50,129 bases of DNA from Eubacteriaceae bacterium (GTDB taxonomy: Bacteria; Bacillota; Clostridia; Peptostreptococcales; Anaerovoracaceae): contig CABIWW010000016.1 of the NCBI GenBank assembly GCA_902362435.1, positions 1-50,129 on the forward strand, written 5' to 3'. The position numbers and the translations under genes were made by a program. Positions 8,599 through 17,007 of the stretch are shown piece by piece. The notes under the pieces were generated by a model that saw only the letters and a program-made list of their open reading frames with translations, made no database searches and was not told the DNA's origin. Positions within the stretch are counted from its first letter, which is position 1, and the number at the start of each line of letters is the position of its first letter.

Positions 8599-9474
8599 AT
8601 GTCATTTGTAATAAGCCAGAAACAGTACCTGGCCCCAACTGAAGAGAGAATTCAGTATGAACCGTTCATAATTGACGACACAGGATTCGAGGTCGAGAAG
8701 ATAGATGTAAATTTCGGACATCCGCTTTATACCACGGTTGCCGATATCTTTTACATCAAGTCGGTTAGAGAATATCCTCAGATACTTCCGATCGTTCCGG
8801 ACGGGTGTATGAGTATGGTGTTCAGAAACCATGAGGGTGAGATGAGCGGATACATATGCGGAGTCATAGACGAGATACGGAAGCTGGAGATAAAGCCGCA
8901 TGAAAAGTTTATCTTTATCCGTTTCATACCGGGTGCCGGATATGCGCTCATCGATGGCGGTGCGAACAGTATCACAAACAAGTCTGTTTCGCTGAAGGAT
9001 GATATACCATGGGGCGAACAGATGCTTTCGGTACTTGAGAGAGAGACAGAACTGTCAGAACGTATCAGACTGATCTCGAAGCAGATAAGGGTTCATATGC
9101 GTATGGAGCAGGACAAATATCTGGTGAGATACTGTACCGACAGGATCTTTCAGAGCCAGGGCAATATCAAGGTCGAAAAGCTTGCAGAGGAGACGGGGTT
9201 CACTTCGAGGCATATCGGCAAGATGTTCGACAGATGCGTAGGGATATCGCCGAAGCTGTATTCGCAGATAATAAGGATGCAGGCATCTATGGACAGGATC
9301 ATCGAGGATAGAGAAACGCTGCTGGTCGACATCGCGGTGGACTGCGGGTTTTTCGATCATGCGCACATGAACAGGACATACCGGAAGCTTCTCAGATGTT
9401 CATCCGGAGAGTTCAGGAAATTCATGTTCAAACGGCTGCCGTACGACAAGATAGAAAATTACATTTCCATTTGA
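8599..9474 (+). CDS. AraC-family transcriptional regulator
   Basis: A 291-residue regulator. The first ~175 residues form a ligand-sensing domain of the kind with the PDGCMSMVF motif. The last ~110 residues form two AraC helix-turn-helix motifs (VEKLAEETGFTSRHIGKMFDRCVGISPKLYSQIIR and LVDIAVDCGFFDHAHMNRTYRKLLRCSSGEFRK). It ends 37 bp before the FGGY kinase on the same strand, so it is likely the local regulator of the kinase/aminotransferase/dehydrogenase set. The ribosome site (GAAG) is weak. The inducer is unknown. Confidence 0.88.
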   Translation: MSFVISQKQYLAPTEERIQYEPFIIDDTGFEVEKIDVNFGHPLYTTVADIFYIKSVREYPQILPIVPDGCMSMVFRNHEGEMSGYICGVIDEIRKLEIKPHEKFIFIRFIPGAGYALIDGGANSITNKSVSLKDDIPWGEQMLSVLERETELSERIRLISKQIRVHMRMEQDKYLVRYCTDRIFQSQGNIKVEKLAEETGFTSRHIGKMFDRCVGISPKLYSQIIRMQASMDRIIEDRETLLVDIAVDCGFFDHAHMNRTYRKLLRCSSGEFRKFMFKRLPYDKIENYISI

Positions 9475-9511
9475 ATAAATAATGTCGAAAATAAGAAAAG
9501 AGGAAATGATT

Positions 9512-11011
9512 ATGTTGAAGAAAAAGTATTATATCGGACTGGATCAGGGAACCACAGGAACGACGACGCTTCTTCTCGATGAGAAGTGGAACGTGGTCGC
9601 AAGAGGCTACAAAGAGCACAAACAGTATTATCCGAAGCCGGGATGGGTCGAGCACGATCCTATGGAGATCTGGCAGAGGGTGATCGAATCAGTGGATATG
9701 GCGCTCAGCATCGGCGGCGTAAGCGCTGACCAGGTCAGCTGCATCGGGATAGACAATCAGGGTGAGACCGTGATGATGTGGGACAAGATCACAGGAGAGC
9801 CGCTTTACAATGCGATCGTATGGCAGGATCGAAGAATGGCGAGATACGCCGATGACCTTACGGAAAAACACGGAGAGCTGATAAGGGAGAAGACAGGCCT
9901 TATGGCAGACTCTTATTTCAGCGGTCCTAAAATAAAGTGGATAATAGACAATGTAGAAGGGGTAAAAGATAAGATAAAGGAAGGCCGTGCGCTTGCCGGA
10001 ACACTCGATACATGGCTCATCTGGAAGATGACTCATGGAAAGGTGCACGTTACGGACTGCTCTACGGCTTCCAGAACCATGATGTTCAACATCCATGACG
10101 GAAAATGGGATGATGAGATCCTGGATATTCTCGGAATAAGCAAATCGATACTGCCTGAAATATGCGACAGTGCAACTGTTTTCGGTTATACAGACCCGCT
10201 TGATTTTCTCGGAGCCTCCATTCCGATCTCAGGATCCGTAGTCGATCAGCAGGCGGCACTGTTCGGCCAGGCATGCTTCACGCCGGGATCGATAAAATGT
10301 ACATATGGAACAGGATGCTTCATGCTGATGAACACGGGCGACAAGGCGGTATATTCGAAGAACGGTCTGCTCACTACAGTGGCATGGAGACTCAATAAAA
10401 AAATGTCGTTTGCTCTCGACGGAGGCATATATATAACAGGCGCGGCTACACAGTGGCTCAGAGACGGTATCAAGATAATCAACAGTGCGTCAGAGACAGA
10501 GCAGATGGCATACGATGCAGGCAGCAACGGCGGAGTATATTTTGTGCCTGCATTCTCAGGTCTCGCAGCACCGCACTGGGATTCATATGCCAGAGGCACC
10601 ATGGTAGGCATCACAGGCGGCACGACGCGTGAGCATATAGTCAGAGCGACACTCGAGGCGACGGCATATCAGGTAAAGGATAATCTGGACGTGATGAACA
10701 TGGATGCAAGCATGCCGATAACAGTTCTCAGAGCTGACGGCGGCGCAGCAGCGAACAAGTTCCTCATGCAGTTCCAGGCAGACCTTATCGGTATCCCTGT
10801 AGATGTTCCGGAGATAAAGGACACTACAGCACTCGGCGCAGCACAGCTGGCAGCCCTGGGCGCAGGAGAATTCGATTCGATAGAACAGATGGAAGGGACC
10901 TGGAAGCTCGCGAAGAGATATGAACCGAAGATGAGCGTGGACGAAAGAGAGTCGCTTCTTTACAACTGGCACAGAGCTGTTGAAAGAGCGAAAAACTGGT
11001 CGGAAGAATAG
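9512..11011 (+). CDS. FGGY-family carbohydrate kinase, glycerol-kinase-like but missing the glycerol-binding Arg
   Basis: This 499-residue ATP-dependent polyol kinase aligns along its whole length with glycerol kinase: LDQGTTGT phosphate loop, YPKPGWVEHDPMEIW, AIVWQDRR, SYFSGPKIKWI, DQQAALFGQ, YGTGCFMLMNTG, ADGGAAANKFLMQFQAD. The glycerol contacts Tyr, Asp (of DQQ) and Phe are kept. The NQRET motif, whose Arg binds glycerol in GlpK, reads NQGET here (G84). The residue three before it is Asp instead of Thr, and GIAGDQQ has become GSVVDQQ. I infer a substrate other than glycerol. The start at 9512 has AAGAGGA 8 nt upstream; the ATG at 9482 has no ribosome site. It follows the AraC gene by 37 bp. 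Confidence 0.88.
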   Translation: MLKKKYYIGLDQGTTGTTTLLLDEKWNVVARGYKEHKQYYPKPGWVEHDPMEIWQRVIESVDMALSIGGVSADQVSCIGIDNQGETVMMWDKITGEPLYNAIVWQDRRMARYADDLTEKHGELIREKTGLMADSYFSGPKIKWIIDNVEGVKDKIKEGRALAGTLDTWLIWKMTHGKVHVTDCSTASRTMMFNIHDGKWDDEILDILGISKSILPEICDSATVFGYTDPLDFLGASIPISGSVVDQQAALFGQACFTPGSIKCTYGTGCFMLMNTGDKAVYSKNGLLTTVAWRLNKKMSFALDGGIYITGAATQWLRDGIKIINSASETEQMAYDAGSNGGVYFVPAFSGLAAPHWDSYARGTMVGITGGTTREHIVRATLEATAYQVKDNLDVMNMDASMPITVLRADGGAAANKFLMQFQADLIGIPVDVPEIKDTTALGAAQLAALGAGEFDSIEQMEGTWKLAKRYEPKMSVDERESLLYNWHRAVERAKNWSEE

Positions 11012-11175
11012 GATATCCGAATAACAGCGCGTCCGAAAGACGCAGTGAAGACAAGACAGGATCGCGGCCTGCTTCGCGCAGACCGGCAGATCATGGCGGC
11101 TTTGCAGACCATGGTCGTTGAAAACATATAAAATCGAAAGAGTATGGTATCGAAAAATCGAAAGGAAGTGTAGTT
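11012..11175 (+). other. Gap between kinase and aminotransferase with a short hairpin
   Basis: This 164-bp gap holds a small GCGTC/GACGC hairpin near 11029-11042 and a GC-rich stretch with CTGC/GCAG complementarity. A near-repeat of AATCGAAAG lies close to the next ribosome site. No T-run or promoter is convincing, so read-through into the aminotransferase is possible. Confidence 0.3.
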
Positions 11176-12267
11176 ATGAGCGCACCAAAATTATTCAGTC
11201 CGGGACCTGTAATGGTAAAAGAAAATGTACGTCAGGCACTGACGCATTATGACATCTGCCACAGAGGAGCAGAATTCGAAGATCTGTTTGCAAGAACTAC
11301 TGCAAAGATCAACAAGCTGTTCAAGGCAGATGACAGCTACAGATCAGTTATCATTTCGGGATCGGGAACATCGTCAAACGAAACAGTTCTTTCATCGATC
11401 TTCAATGAAGGCGAAAAGGTAATGCTGATCAGAAACGGTGTTTTCGGAGAAAGACTTCTTGAGATAATACAGAAATATGATATTCCTCTCGTTGACTGTG
11501 AATTCCCTTGGGGAGAAGAACCGTCGATGGACAAGGTAGAGGAAATGATGGCGGCAGATCCTGCGATCAAAGTAGTTGCAATGGTATGCCACGAAACATC
11601 GACAGGCATGATAAACCCTGTAAAGGCAGTAGGACAGCTTGCTGACAAGTACAACAAATGGTTCTTCGTTGACTGCGTATCGGCAGCAGCAGGGGAACTC
11701 ATAGATGTAGTTGATTTCCACATCACTTTCGCTACATCAGTAGGCGGAAAGTGCCTGGGTGCATATCCTGGTTCAGCATATATATGCGGAAAGATAGACG
11801 CTTTTGAAACTCTCACACCAGAAATGGGCAAAAACGTTTACCTCAATCTGGCAAAGCACTACATATCGGCAAGAGACAAGAACCAGACTCCTAACACACC
11901 TAATGTAAATCTGTTCTGGGCTCTCGATGTCGCTCTTGACAACGCACTGGCAGACGGTGGCGTAGAGGCCAGAGTTGCAAGATACAAGGAATGCGCAGGA
12001 ATCCTCAGAAAAGGCATGAAGGACATGGGTCTGAAGCTGCTTCTGGATGATGAATCAAAAATGGCAAACACTGTTACATCTGTATTCCTTCCTGAAGGAA
12101 AAGACCTTAAGGCATTCCTGAAGGCTATGGAAGCAAAAGGCTATGTCGTTTACAGCGGCAAGGGCAAGTATGAGGAAATGGGCATGTTCCAGGTAGCAAA
12201 CATGGGAGAGATCTATCCTGAAGACTGCCGCGAATTCCTCAAAGTTTTAGCTGAATGTATCGCATAA
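11176..12267 (+). CDS. PhnW-family aminotransferase (2-aminoethylphosphonate:pyruvate transaminase-like)
   Basis: A 363-residue class V PLP aminotransferase closest to PhnW. It has the FSPGPVMV start, the HETSTGMINP and WFFVDCVSAAAG blocks (PLP Asp D166), the Schiff-base Lys K192 in GGKCLGAYPGSAYI, and the C-terminal KGYVVYSGKG ... FQVANMGEIYPED block. The ribosome site AAGGAAG is 9 nt upstream. PhnW makes phosphonoacetaldehyde from 2-aminoethylphosphonate, and its usual partner PhnX (phosphonatase) is absent from the window. The neighbours are instead an FGGY kinase and a GldA-like dehydrogenase. The DICHRGAEFEDL segment differs from enterobacterial PhnW (DSCTWDDDY), so the substrate may be another small amino-alcohol or amino-acid. 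Treat the PhnW name as a family label only. Confidence 0.82.
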   Translation: MSAPKLFSPGPVMVKENVRQALTHYDICHRGAEFEDLFARTTAKINKLFKADDSYRSVIISGSGTSSNETVLSSIFNEGEKVMLIRNGVFGERLLEIIQKYDIPLVDCEFPWGEEPSMDKVEEMMAADPAIKVVAMVCHETSTGMINPVKAVGQLADKYNKWFFVDCVSAAAGELIDVVDFHITFATSVGGKCLGAYPGSAYICGKIDAFETLTPEMGKNVYLNLAKHYISARDKNQTPNTPNVNLFWALDVALDNALADGGVEARVARYKECAGILRKGMKDMGLKLLLDDESKMANTVTSVFLPEGKDLKAFLKAMEAKGYVVYSGKGKYEEMGMFQVANMGEIYPEDCREFLKVLAECIA

Positions 12268-12285
12268 GTGCATTTATGATACAAA

Positions 12286-12312
12286 GAATTTATATTGATA
12301 CAATATAAATTC
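12286..12312. promoter_or_regulatory. Perfect AT-rich inverted repeat downstream of the aminotransferase
   Basis: GAATTTATATTG at 12286-12297 is followed by a 3-nt spacer and its exact complement at 12301-12312 (27 bp in all, last base within one position). There is no T-run. It may act as a weak terminator or as an operator for the gldA-like gene. The AraC protein is not expected to bind a palindrome, so the binding protein is unknown. Confidence 0.4.
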
Positions 12313-12486
12313 CTCCACCCATTTAATTAATTTAATTCAGGGAGATGACTTCTGACCACGGAGAAGACCGGGCAGGAGTCGTTTTCTTTTTTGAGATGAT
12401 GACAGGATTTTCTGCAAAGCCCGAAAGTGCGTATTTTGCAGGGGGCACGAAAACATGTGGTTTTTTCGCGCTGCCGGGGATTAATG

Positions 12487-12629
12487 TGTATCGCTGGCAG
12501 AAAATGTGGTATACTGTATACGTAAATAAACAACTGAGCCGGCGCCAGCCGGCAGATAAGCAATGCCCTGGTTTTCAGCGGCGATCTGATACCGGCGGAA
12601 TGCCGGCAAAGCAGTGAGGAGGTATGTTT
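12487..12629 (+). promoter_or_regulatory. Promoter and structured leader of the gldA-like gene
   Basis: TATACT at 12510-12515 with TGTGG just before it is a probable extended -10; the -35 is poor. The roughly 108-nt leader contains two GC-rich hairpins. One is GCCGGC-GCCA-GCCGGC at 12538-12553. The other is CCGGC-GGAAT-GCCGG at 12592-12606, ending 9 nt before the GAGGAGG ribosome site. The leader does not match a riboswitch I recognise. The earlier part of the 12268-12629 gap has short hairpins but no gene I can support. Confidence 0.4.
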
Positions 12630-13727
12630 ATGGCAAAGATCCTTATCAGCCCGTCAAGATATGTTCAGGGAGCGGGAGAGATGAAAAAGCTGGGTACTTA
12701 TGCAGCAGGATATGGAAAGAAAGCGCTGATCCTTATCAGTCCGGGAGGCTACAAGCGTATAGGAGCTGAGATCGAGGAAAGCTTCAAAGATGCTGACTGC
12801 GGATTGTCATTCGATTATTTCAACGGCGAATGCAGCAAAAACGAGATCGACAGGATCTCCGGTATCATGAAGGAAAAAGGCTGTGATCTGATGATAGGAA
12901 TAGGCGGCGGCAAGATCTTCGATACTGCAAAGGCCGTGGCATTTTACAACCATACTCCGGTGATAATATGTCCGACTATAGCATCGACGGATGCTCCGTG
13001 CAGTGCGCTGTCAGTGATATACACGGATGACGGTGTTTTCGAGGAGTATCTTTTCCTGCCGGCAAACCCTAACATGGTAATGATGGATACAGACATAATC
13101 GCGAAATCCCCTGTCCGTCTTACTGTATCAGGTATGGGTGATGCTCTGGCGACATATTTCGAAGCGAGAGCATGCAAGAGAAGCGGTGCGATATCGTGTG
13201 CGGGAGGCAAGACGACGGAAGCCGCAATGGCGCTTGCCGAGCTGTGCTTCAACACGCTGATGGAAGAAGGCGTCAAGGCGAAAATAGCGCTTGAGGCAGG
13301 CGCATGCACTGAGGCTGTAGAAAAGATAATCGAAGCGAACACTCTGCTGTCGGGCATCGGATTTGAAAGTGCGGGCCTTGCGGGAGCACACGCTATCCAT
13401 AACGGTATGACAGTCCTCGAAGAGTGTCACTCGATGTATCACGGTGAAAAGGTTGCATTCGGAACTATCGCACAGCTGGTTCTCGAGAACGTTCCGGAAG
13501 AGGAACTCGAAGAGATAATAGGATTCTGTGTGGAAGTCGGACTTCCTGTGACATGGAAGGAGCTCGGAGCAGAGAATGTAACGGACGAGCAGATCATGGA
13601 AGTCGCAAAGGCTGCATGTGCAGAGAACGATACCCTGCACAACATGCCGTTTGAAGTGACTCCGGAAACGGTAGCTGCAGCGCTGAAAGCTGCAGATGCA
13701 TACGGCAGATATTATCTGGGGGAATAG
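12630..13727 (+). CDS. gldA: Iron/zinc-containing glycerol dehydrogenase-like oxidoreductase (GldA family)
   Basis: A 365-residue NAD-dependent polyol dehydrogenase of the GldA family. The NAD-binding GIGGGKIFDTAKAVA motif is near residue 90. The three metal ligands are in place: D171 (GMGDALATYFEAR), H254 (GAHAIHNG) and H271 (MYHGEKVAFG), matching the Asp/His/His set of Bacillus GldA. The family oxidises glycerol to dihydroxyacetone, or reduces short hydroxy-ketones and aldehydes. The start at 12630 is 7 nt after GAGGAGG; the ATG at 12624 is too close to it. In this context it may act on the same substrate family as the upstream kinase rather than on glycerol itself. Confidence 0.85.
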   Translation: MAKILISPSRYVQGAGEMKKLGTYAAGYGKKALILISPGGYKRIGAEIEESFKDADCGLSFDYFNGECSKNEIDRISGIMKEKGCDLMIGIGGGKIFDTAKAVAFYNHTPVIICPTIASTDAPCSALSVIYTDDGVFEEYLFLPANPNMVMMDTDIIAKSPVRLTVSGMGDALATYFEARACKRSGAISCAGGKTTEAAMALAELCFNTLMEEGVKAKIALEAGACTEAVEKIIEANTLLSGIGFESAGLAGAHAIHNGMTVLEECHSMYHGEKVAFGTIAQLVLENVPEEELEEIIGFCVEVGLPVTWKELGAENVTDEQIMEVAKAACAENDTLHNMPFEVTPETVAAALKAADAYGRYYLGE

Positions 13728-13793
13728 CAGCGTGCAGTGCCATCTGAAGATGACGCTGTGGCGATTCTGAGCGAGATCATTTTGAATAATAAG

Positions 13794-13830
13794 AAATCCA
13801 GCCTGATGCAGAGTGCACGGCTGGATTTTT
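13794..13830. terminator. Bidirectional terminator between gldA and the PHP gene
   Basis: AAATCCAGCC (13794-13803) pairs with GGCTGGATTT (13819-13828), followed by T on the plus side and TTATTATTC on the minus side. It separates the two convergent genes. Confidence 0.75.
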
Positions 13831-13865
13831 CTGTATCTTTGCCTTTTGTCGTGTCAAAGCGGCGA

Positions 13866-14714
13866 TCACAGCTTTACGAATTCGGGCTTTCTCTGACTGA
13901 ATCTGCAGTAGTATCTGAACCCCAGGCTCTTTGCGAATTCAACAGCGTCGTTGAAATGAAAGCGATAGTGTTCCGGCGAGTGCGCGTCGGATCCGAAAGT
14001 CAGGATCTCGCCGCCGAGTTCGCGGTATCTTTTGAGTATAGACTCACGCGGAAGCCATGTGCCTGTACCGTATTTGAAACTCGAAGTATTGATCTCCAGA
14101 CCTTTGCCGCTTTCCACGGCGAGCTTCAGCGATGCATCGATGATATCAGTCAGCGGAGTGTAGTCGTAAAGCTTGCCGATGTATCTGTCTACGATGCTGA
14201 AATGGCTGAGTACATCATAGTTGTCGAATTCTTTTAGACATTCATAGACGTACACATAGAAGTCTTCGAGCATTGCAGGACCGTCGACGTCAGTGAAGTC
14301 GTAGGTGTAGAGATCCTTTTCGCGGTTGCAGTGGAACGATCCCATGATGATATCGTACGGGAACGCATTTATCGCTTTATTGGCGGCTTCGAACTGTCCG
14401 GCCATTATCCCGACTTCTATACCGATGCGGATGTCCATGATGCCGCGGTACTTTCCGCGGGCTTTCAGCATATATTCGTTGTACTTTTCAAAATCAAGCT
14501 GGAACGGGAACTCCGGGTCCGGATAGCCCGGATCGTAGTGATCCGTCACAGCAAGTGTTTTTATGCCCTGAGCTGCAGCACTTTCCAGCATCACGTCTGC
14601 GGAAACATCGCAGTCGTCTGAAAAGCCTGTATGAGTATGGAAGTCGCAGTCCAGTACAGGGCTGCTGCCGGAAACGCCGGTTTTAATACTGTTGATCTCT
14701 GTATCAGTTGTCAT
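13866..14714 (-). CDS. PHP-domain phosphatase, histidinol-phosphatase-like
   Basis: A 282-residue PHP metallophosphoesterase related to HisK-type histidinol-phosphate phosphatase. All metal motifs are visible: DFHTHTGFSDD near residue 24, VTDHYD, GIEVG, GSFHC, LSHFSIVDR, and the C-terminal FGSDAHSPEH. Its first 11 nt overlap the end of the histidine kinase gene, with an AAAGGAA ribosome site inside that gene, so translation is probably coupled. No other histidine-biosynthesis gene is in the window, so the physiological substrate could be another phosphoester. The first 20 residues are poorly conserved-looking and the true start could be slightly later. Confidence 0.85.
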   Translation of the reverse strand: MTTDTEINSIKTGVSGSSPVLDCDFHTHTGFSDDCDVSADVMLESAAAQGIKTLAVTDHYDPGYPDPEFPFQLDFEKYNEYMLKARGKYRGIMDIRIGIEVGIMAGQFEAANKAINAFPYDIIMGSFHCNREKDLYTYDFTDVDGPAMLEDFYVYVYECLKEFDNYDVLSHFSIVDRYIGKLYDYTPLTDIIDASLKLAVESGKGLEINTSSFKYGTGTWLPRESILKRYRELGGEILTFGSDAHSPEHYRFHFNDAVEFAKSLGFRYYCRFSQRKPEFVKL

Positions 14715-16185
14715 TTTTTGAGCTGTTCCTTTCTGTATCGTCTGTAAGTGCGCCGCGGCTCCTGTCTGTTTTCACGAAGTCGAGTTCGAACCAGAACGTC
14801 GTACCTTCTCCGACCGTGCTGTCGACGCCGAAGTTCGATTTGTGGAGTGTCAGTATCTCCTTGACTATGGAAAGTCCGAGCCCCGAGCCTTCGGAAGCTC
14901 TCACCATATTAGAGCTTGCACGGTAGTAGCGCTCCCATACGTGATTGAGTTCCTCCGGAGCGATGCCGATGCCGTGGTCTTCGACTCTGCAGATAACGGA
15001 TCTGCCGCGCCGTTTGAGAGTGACTATCACGGTCTTGTCTTTGCCTGCGAATTTGATCGCATTCGTGAGCAGGTTGGATACCACCTGTTTTATCTTGTCC
15101 GCGTCTCCTTTTACTATATAACTGCCTGAGCAGTTGAATCTGAACGTATATCCCTGTTCGTCCTCCATTATCTTGTAGGTGTTGATGATGCTCTGGACCG
15201 CGTTCGTGATGTTGAATTCGGTAGGGTGCAGCACCATCTTGCCCGACTGCATCCTGGAAAGCGAGAGCAGGTCGCCTACGAGCATGTTGAGCCTGTCGGC
15301 TTCGTCTATTATGACCTGAAGATGCTGTTCGCGCTTCTGAGGGTTGTCACCTGACAGATCTCTGATCATTTCGGCATACGATTTGATCATGGTGAGCGGC
15401 GTCCGCAGATCGTGAGAGACGTTCGCGATCAGGTCCTTCTGGAGCATGTCTGACTTTTCCAGCTCGATGGAGGCCCTGGTCAGCGTGTCGGCGAGATTGT
15501 TGATCTCTGTGTAGTGCCCGCCCTTGAACACTATGCCGTATTCGCCGTCTGCGAGCCTTTCCGCGGAACGGGTGATCTTTCGTATCGGTCTGGTGATCCT
15601 TATGGAAAGGTAGAACGATATCAGGCATGCCACCATGAACGATATGCAGGTGACGTATATCAGCTGGTTGGTCAGGATGTTTATCGTCGAGGAGACCGGA
15701 TACAGCGGTGAAAATATGTACACCAGCATCGGTTCCTTGTCTTTGTTCGTCAGCAGCTTGCCGTAGGCGAGGACGTCTTTTGAGTCATCGCTTTTGATGC
15801 GCTTGTACGCTGAGTCGACGTTTTCCTTGAGCATCACCTGGTTGATCGTTTCGATCTGTTCAGCATAGTACTGCGCGCTTGTGCTGTCTCCGGAAGGTCT
15901 GAAATACATGGTGCTGCCGTCGTGCGAGACGACATATATGAACATGTCGTTGCTGTTCGATATCGACTCAACGGTATTGAGGAATTTCTCATTGCTCTTG
16001 AGCGTATATGCCGACTCGATGTTTTTCGCCACTCGTCTGGTCTGCTCGTCCTTCATAACGCTGTAAAAGCTGTTGAGAAAGAGCACCTGAAAAAACCACA
16101 GCACTACCATCAGGAAGCCTGCAAACAGTATGAAGTAAAGCCATGTTTTGAATTTTATACTTTTGGAATCAAGTCTAAGCTTCAA
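14704..16185 (-). CDS. Membrane sensor histidine kinase
   Basis: A 493-residue two-component sensor. In order it has TM1 (about 15-37), an extracytoplasmic sensing domain (about 38-168), TM2 (about 170-195), HAMP (about 195-248) and a dimerisation domain with the phosphorylated H258 in ANVSHDLRTP. The HATPase_c domain follows, with N box NLLTNAIKF, G1 VEDHGIGIAPEE and G2 GSGLGLSIVKE. It starts with TTG, preceded by a GAGGGGTAGGG stretch, and overlaps the response regulator stop by 11 nt. The order regulator, kinase, PHP phosphatase implies one transcript. The signal is unknown; the extracellular loop is of the size of a PAS-like/Cache sensor. Confidence 0.92.
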   Translation of the reverse strand: MKLRLDSKSIKFKTWLYFILFAGFLMVVLWFFQVLFLNSFYSVMKDEQTRRVAKNIESAYTLKSNEKFLNTVESISNSNDMFIYVVSHDGSTMYFRPSGDSTSAQYYAEQIETINQVMLKENVDSAYKRIKSDDSKDVLAYGKLLTNKDKEPMLVYIFSPLYPVSSTINILTNQLIYVTCISFMVACLISFYLSIRITRPIRKITRSAERLADGEYGIVFKGGHYTEINNLADTLTRASIELEKSDMLQKDLIANVSHDLRTPLTMIKSYAEMIRDLSGDNPQKREQHLQVIIDEADRLNMLVGDLLSLSRMQSGKMVLHPTEFNITNAVQSIINTYKIMEDEQGYTFRFNCSGSYIVKGDADKIKQVVSNLLTNAIKFAGKDKTVIVTLKRRGRSVICRVEDHGIGIAPEELNHVWERYYRASSNMVRASEGSGLGLSIVKEILTLHKSNFGVDSTVGEGTTFWFELDFVKTDRSRGALTDDTERNSSKNDN

Positions 16186-16846
16186 ATTTGTACCCTACCC
16201 CTCTTAACGTAACGATATAATCTCTGTATTTGCCGAGATTGTTTCTCAGGTTCTTGATGTGAGTGTCGATCGTTCTGTCATCACCGAAGAAGTCGTATCC
16301 CCAGATGTCAGAGAGCAGCTTGTCCCTTGACAGCGCGATGTTCTTGTTTTCCACGAGGTAGAACAGCAGGTCGTATTCTTTAGGTGTGAGATCCACCTTC
16401 TTGCCGTCGACATACACTGTTCTGGCAGGGATGTTGATCTCGAGACCGTCGAATTTCATCACCTTTTCAACAGGTCTTTCGGAAGCGCTGTTTCTTGAAA
16501 GGACTGCGTTCACTCGCGCCATCAGTTCCTTAGGGCTGAAAGGCTTCACGACATAGTCATCGATACCCAGTTCGAAACCGAAGAGCTTGTCGTATTCTTC
16601 GCTTCTCGCTGAAAGCATGATGATAGGTATGTCTTTGATCTTCCTGATCTCCTTGCATGCCGAAAAGCCGTCGAGCTTAGGCATCATGATATCCATTATG
16701 ATAAGGTCGTAATCGTTGAGTCTGCAGAGACCTACAGCTGTCATGCCGTCGGCAGCCTCTGTGACCTCGTGACCGTTGAATTCGGCATATTCCCTGATGA
16801 CCTCTCTTATCTTCTGTTCGTCATCTGCGACTAATATTTTCGCCAT
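16175..16846 (-). CDS. OmpR/PhoB-family response regulator
   Basis: A 223-residue regulator that pairs with the adjacent histidine kinase. Residues 1-118 form the receiver: acidic pair DDE near residue 9, phospho-acceptor Asp in IIMDIMMP near 51, conserved Lys in VVKPFSP. Residues from about 125 form the winged-helix DNA-binding domain (LTPKEYDLLFYLVENKN ... DDRTIDTHIKNLRNNLG ... TLRGVGYKFEA). I chose the ATG at 16846, 8 nt after the GGAGG. The ATG at 16852 is only about 2 nt from it. It is divergent from the PIN-TRAM gene across a 161-bp gap. Confidence 0.93.
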   Translation of the reverse strand: MAKILVADDEQKIREVIREYAEFNGHEVTEAADGMTAVGLCRLNDYDLIIMDIMMPKLDGFSACKEIRKIKDIPIIMLSARSEEYDKLFGFELGIDDYVVKPFSPKELMARVNAVLSRNSASERPVEKVMKFDGLEINIPARTVYVDGKKVDLTPKEYDLLFYLVENKNIALSRDKLLSDIWGYDFFGDDRTIDTHIKNLRNNLGKYRDYIVTLRGVGYKFEA

Positions 16847-16934
16847 ATTCATCTCCTCCTTGATCTATATTGTAAGAATAAATTTTCAATGTGTTCTGTA
16901 TATGAAGCTTGTGTATTGATTCTACCATATTTTG

Positions 16935-16963
16935 TTGGCTAGGTACAGGATTTGTGGTATACT
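16935..16963 (+). promoter_or_regulatory. Promoter of the PIN-TRAM / ispDF / proS transcript
   Basis: TTGGCT (16935-16940), 17-bp spacer, TATACT (16958-16963) preceded by TGTGG, a good sigma-A-type site. The leader to the PIN-TRAM start is about 40 nt. Confidence 0.65.
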
Positions 16964-17007
16964 CATCATGGACAACTAGACAAAGAGCAGAGAGAGGAGG
17001 GGATACG

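Noticed and set aside
12345..12617. 90-codon plus-strand open frame before the gldA-like gene
   Set aside because: It has no recognisable domain and no good ribosome site, and it spans the promoter and the hairpin leader of the next gene.
13737..14237. 166-codon plus-strand open frame
   Set aside because: It lies antisense to the PHP phosphatase gene, whose metal motifs are all intact, and contains the terminator region.
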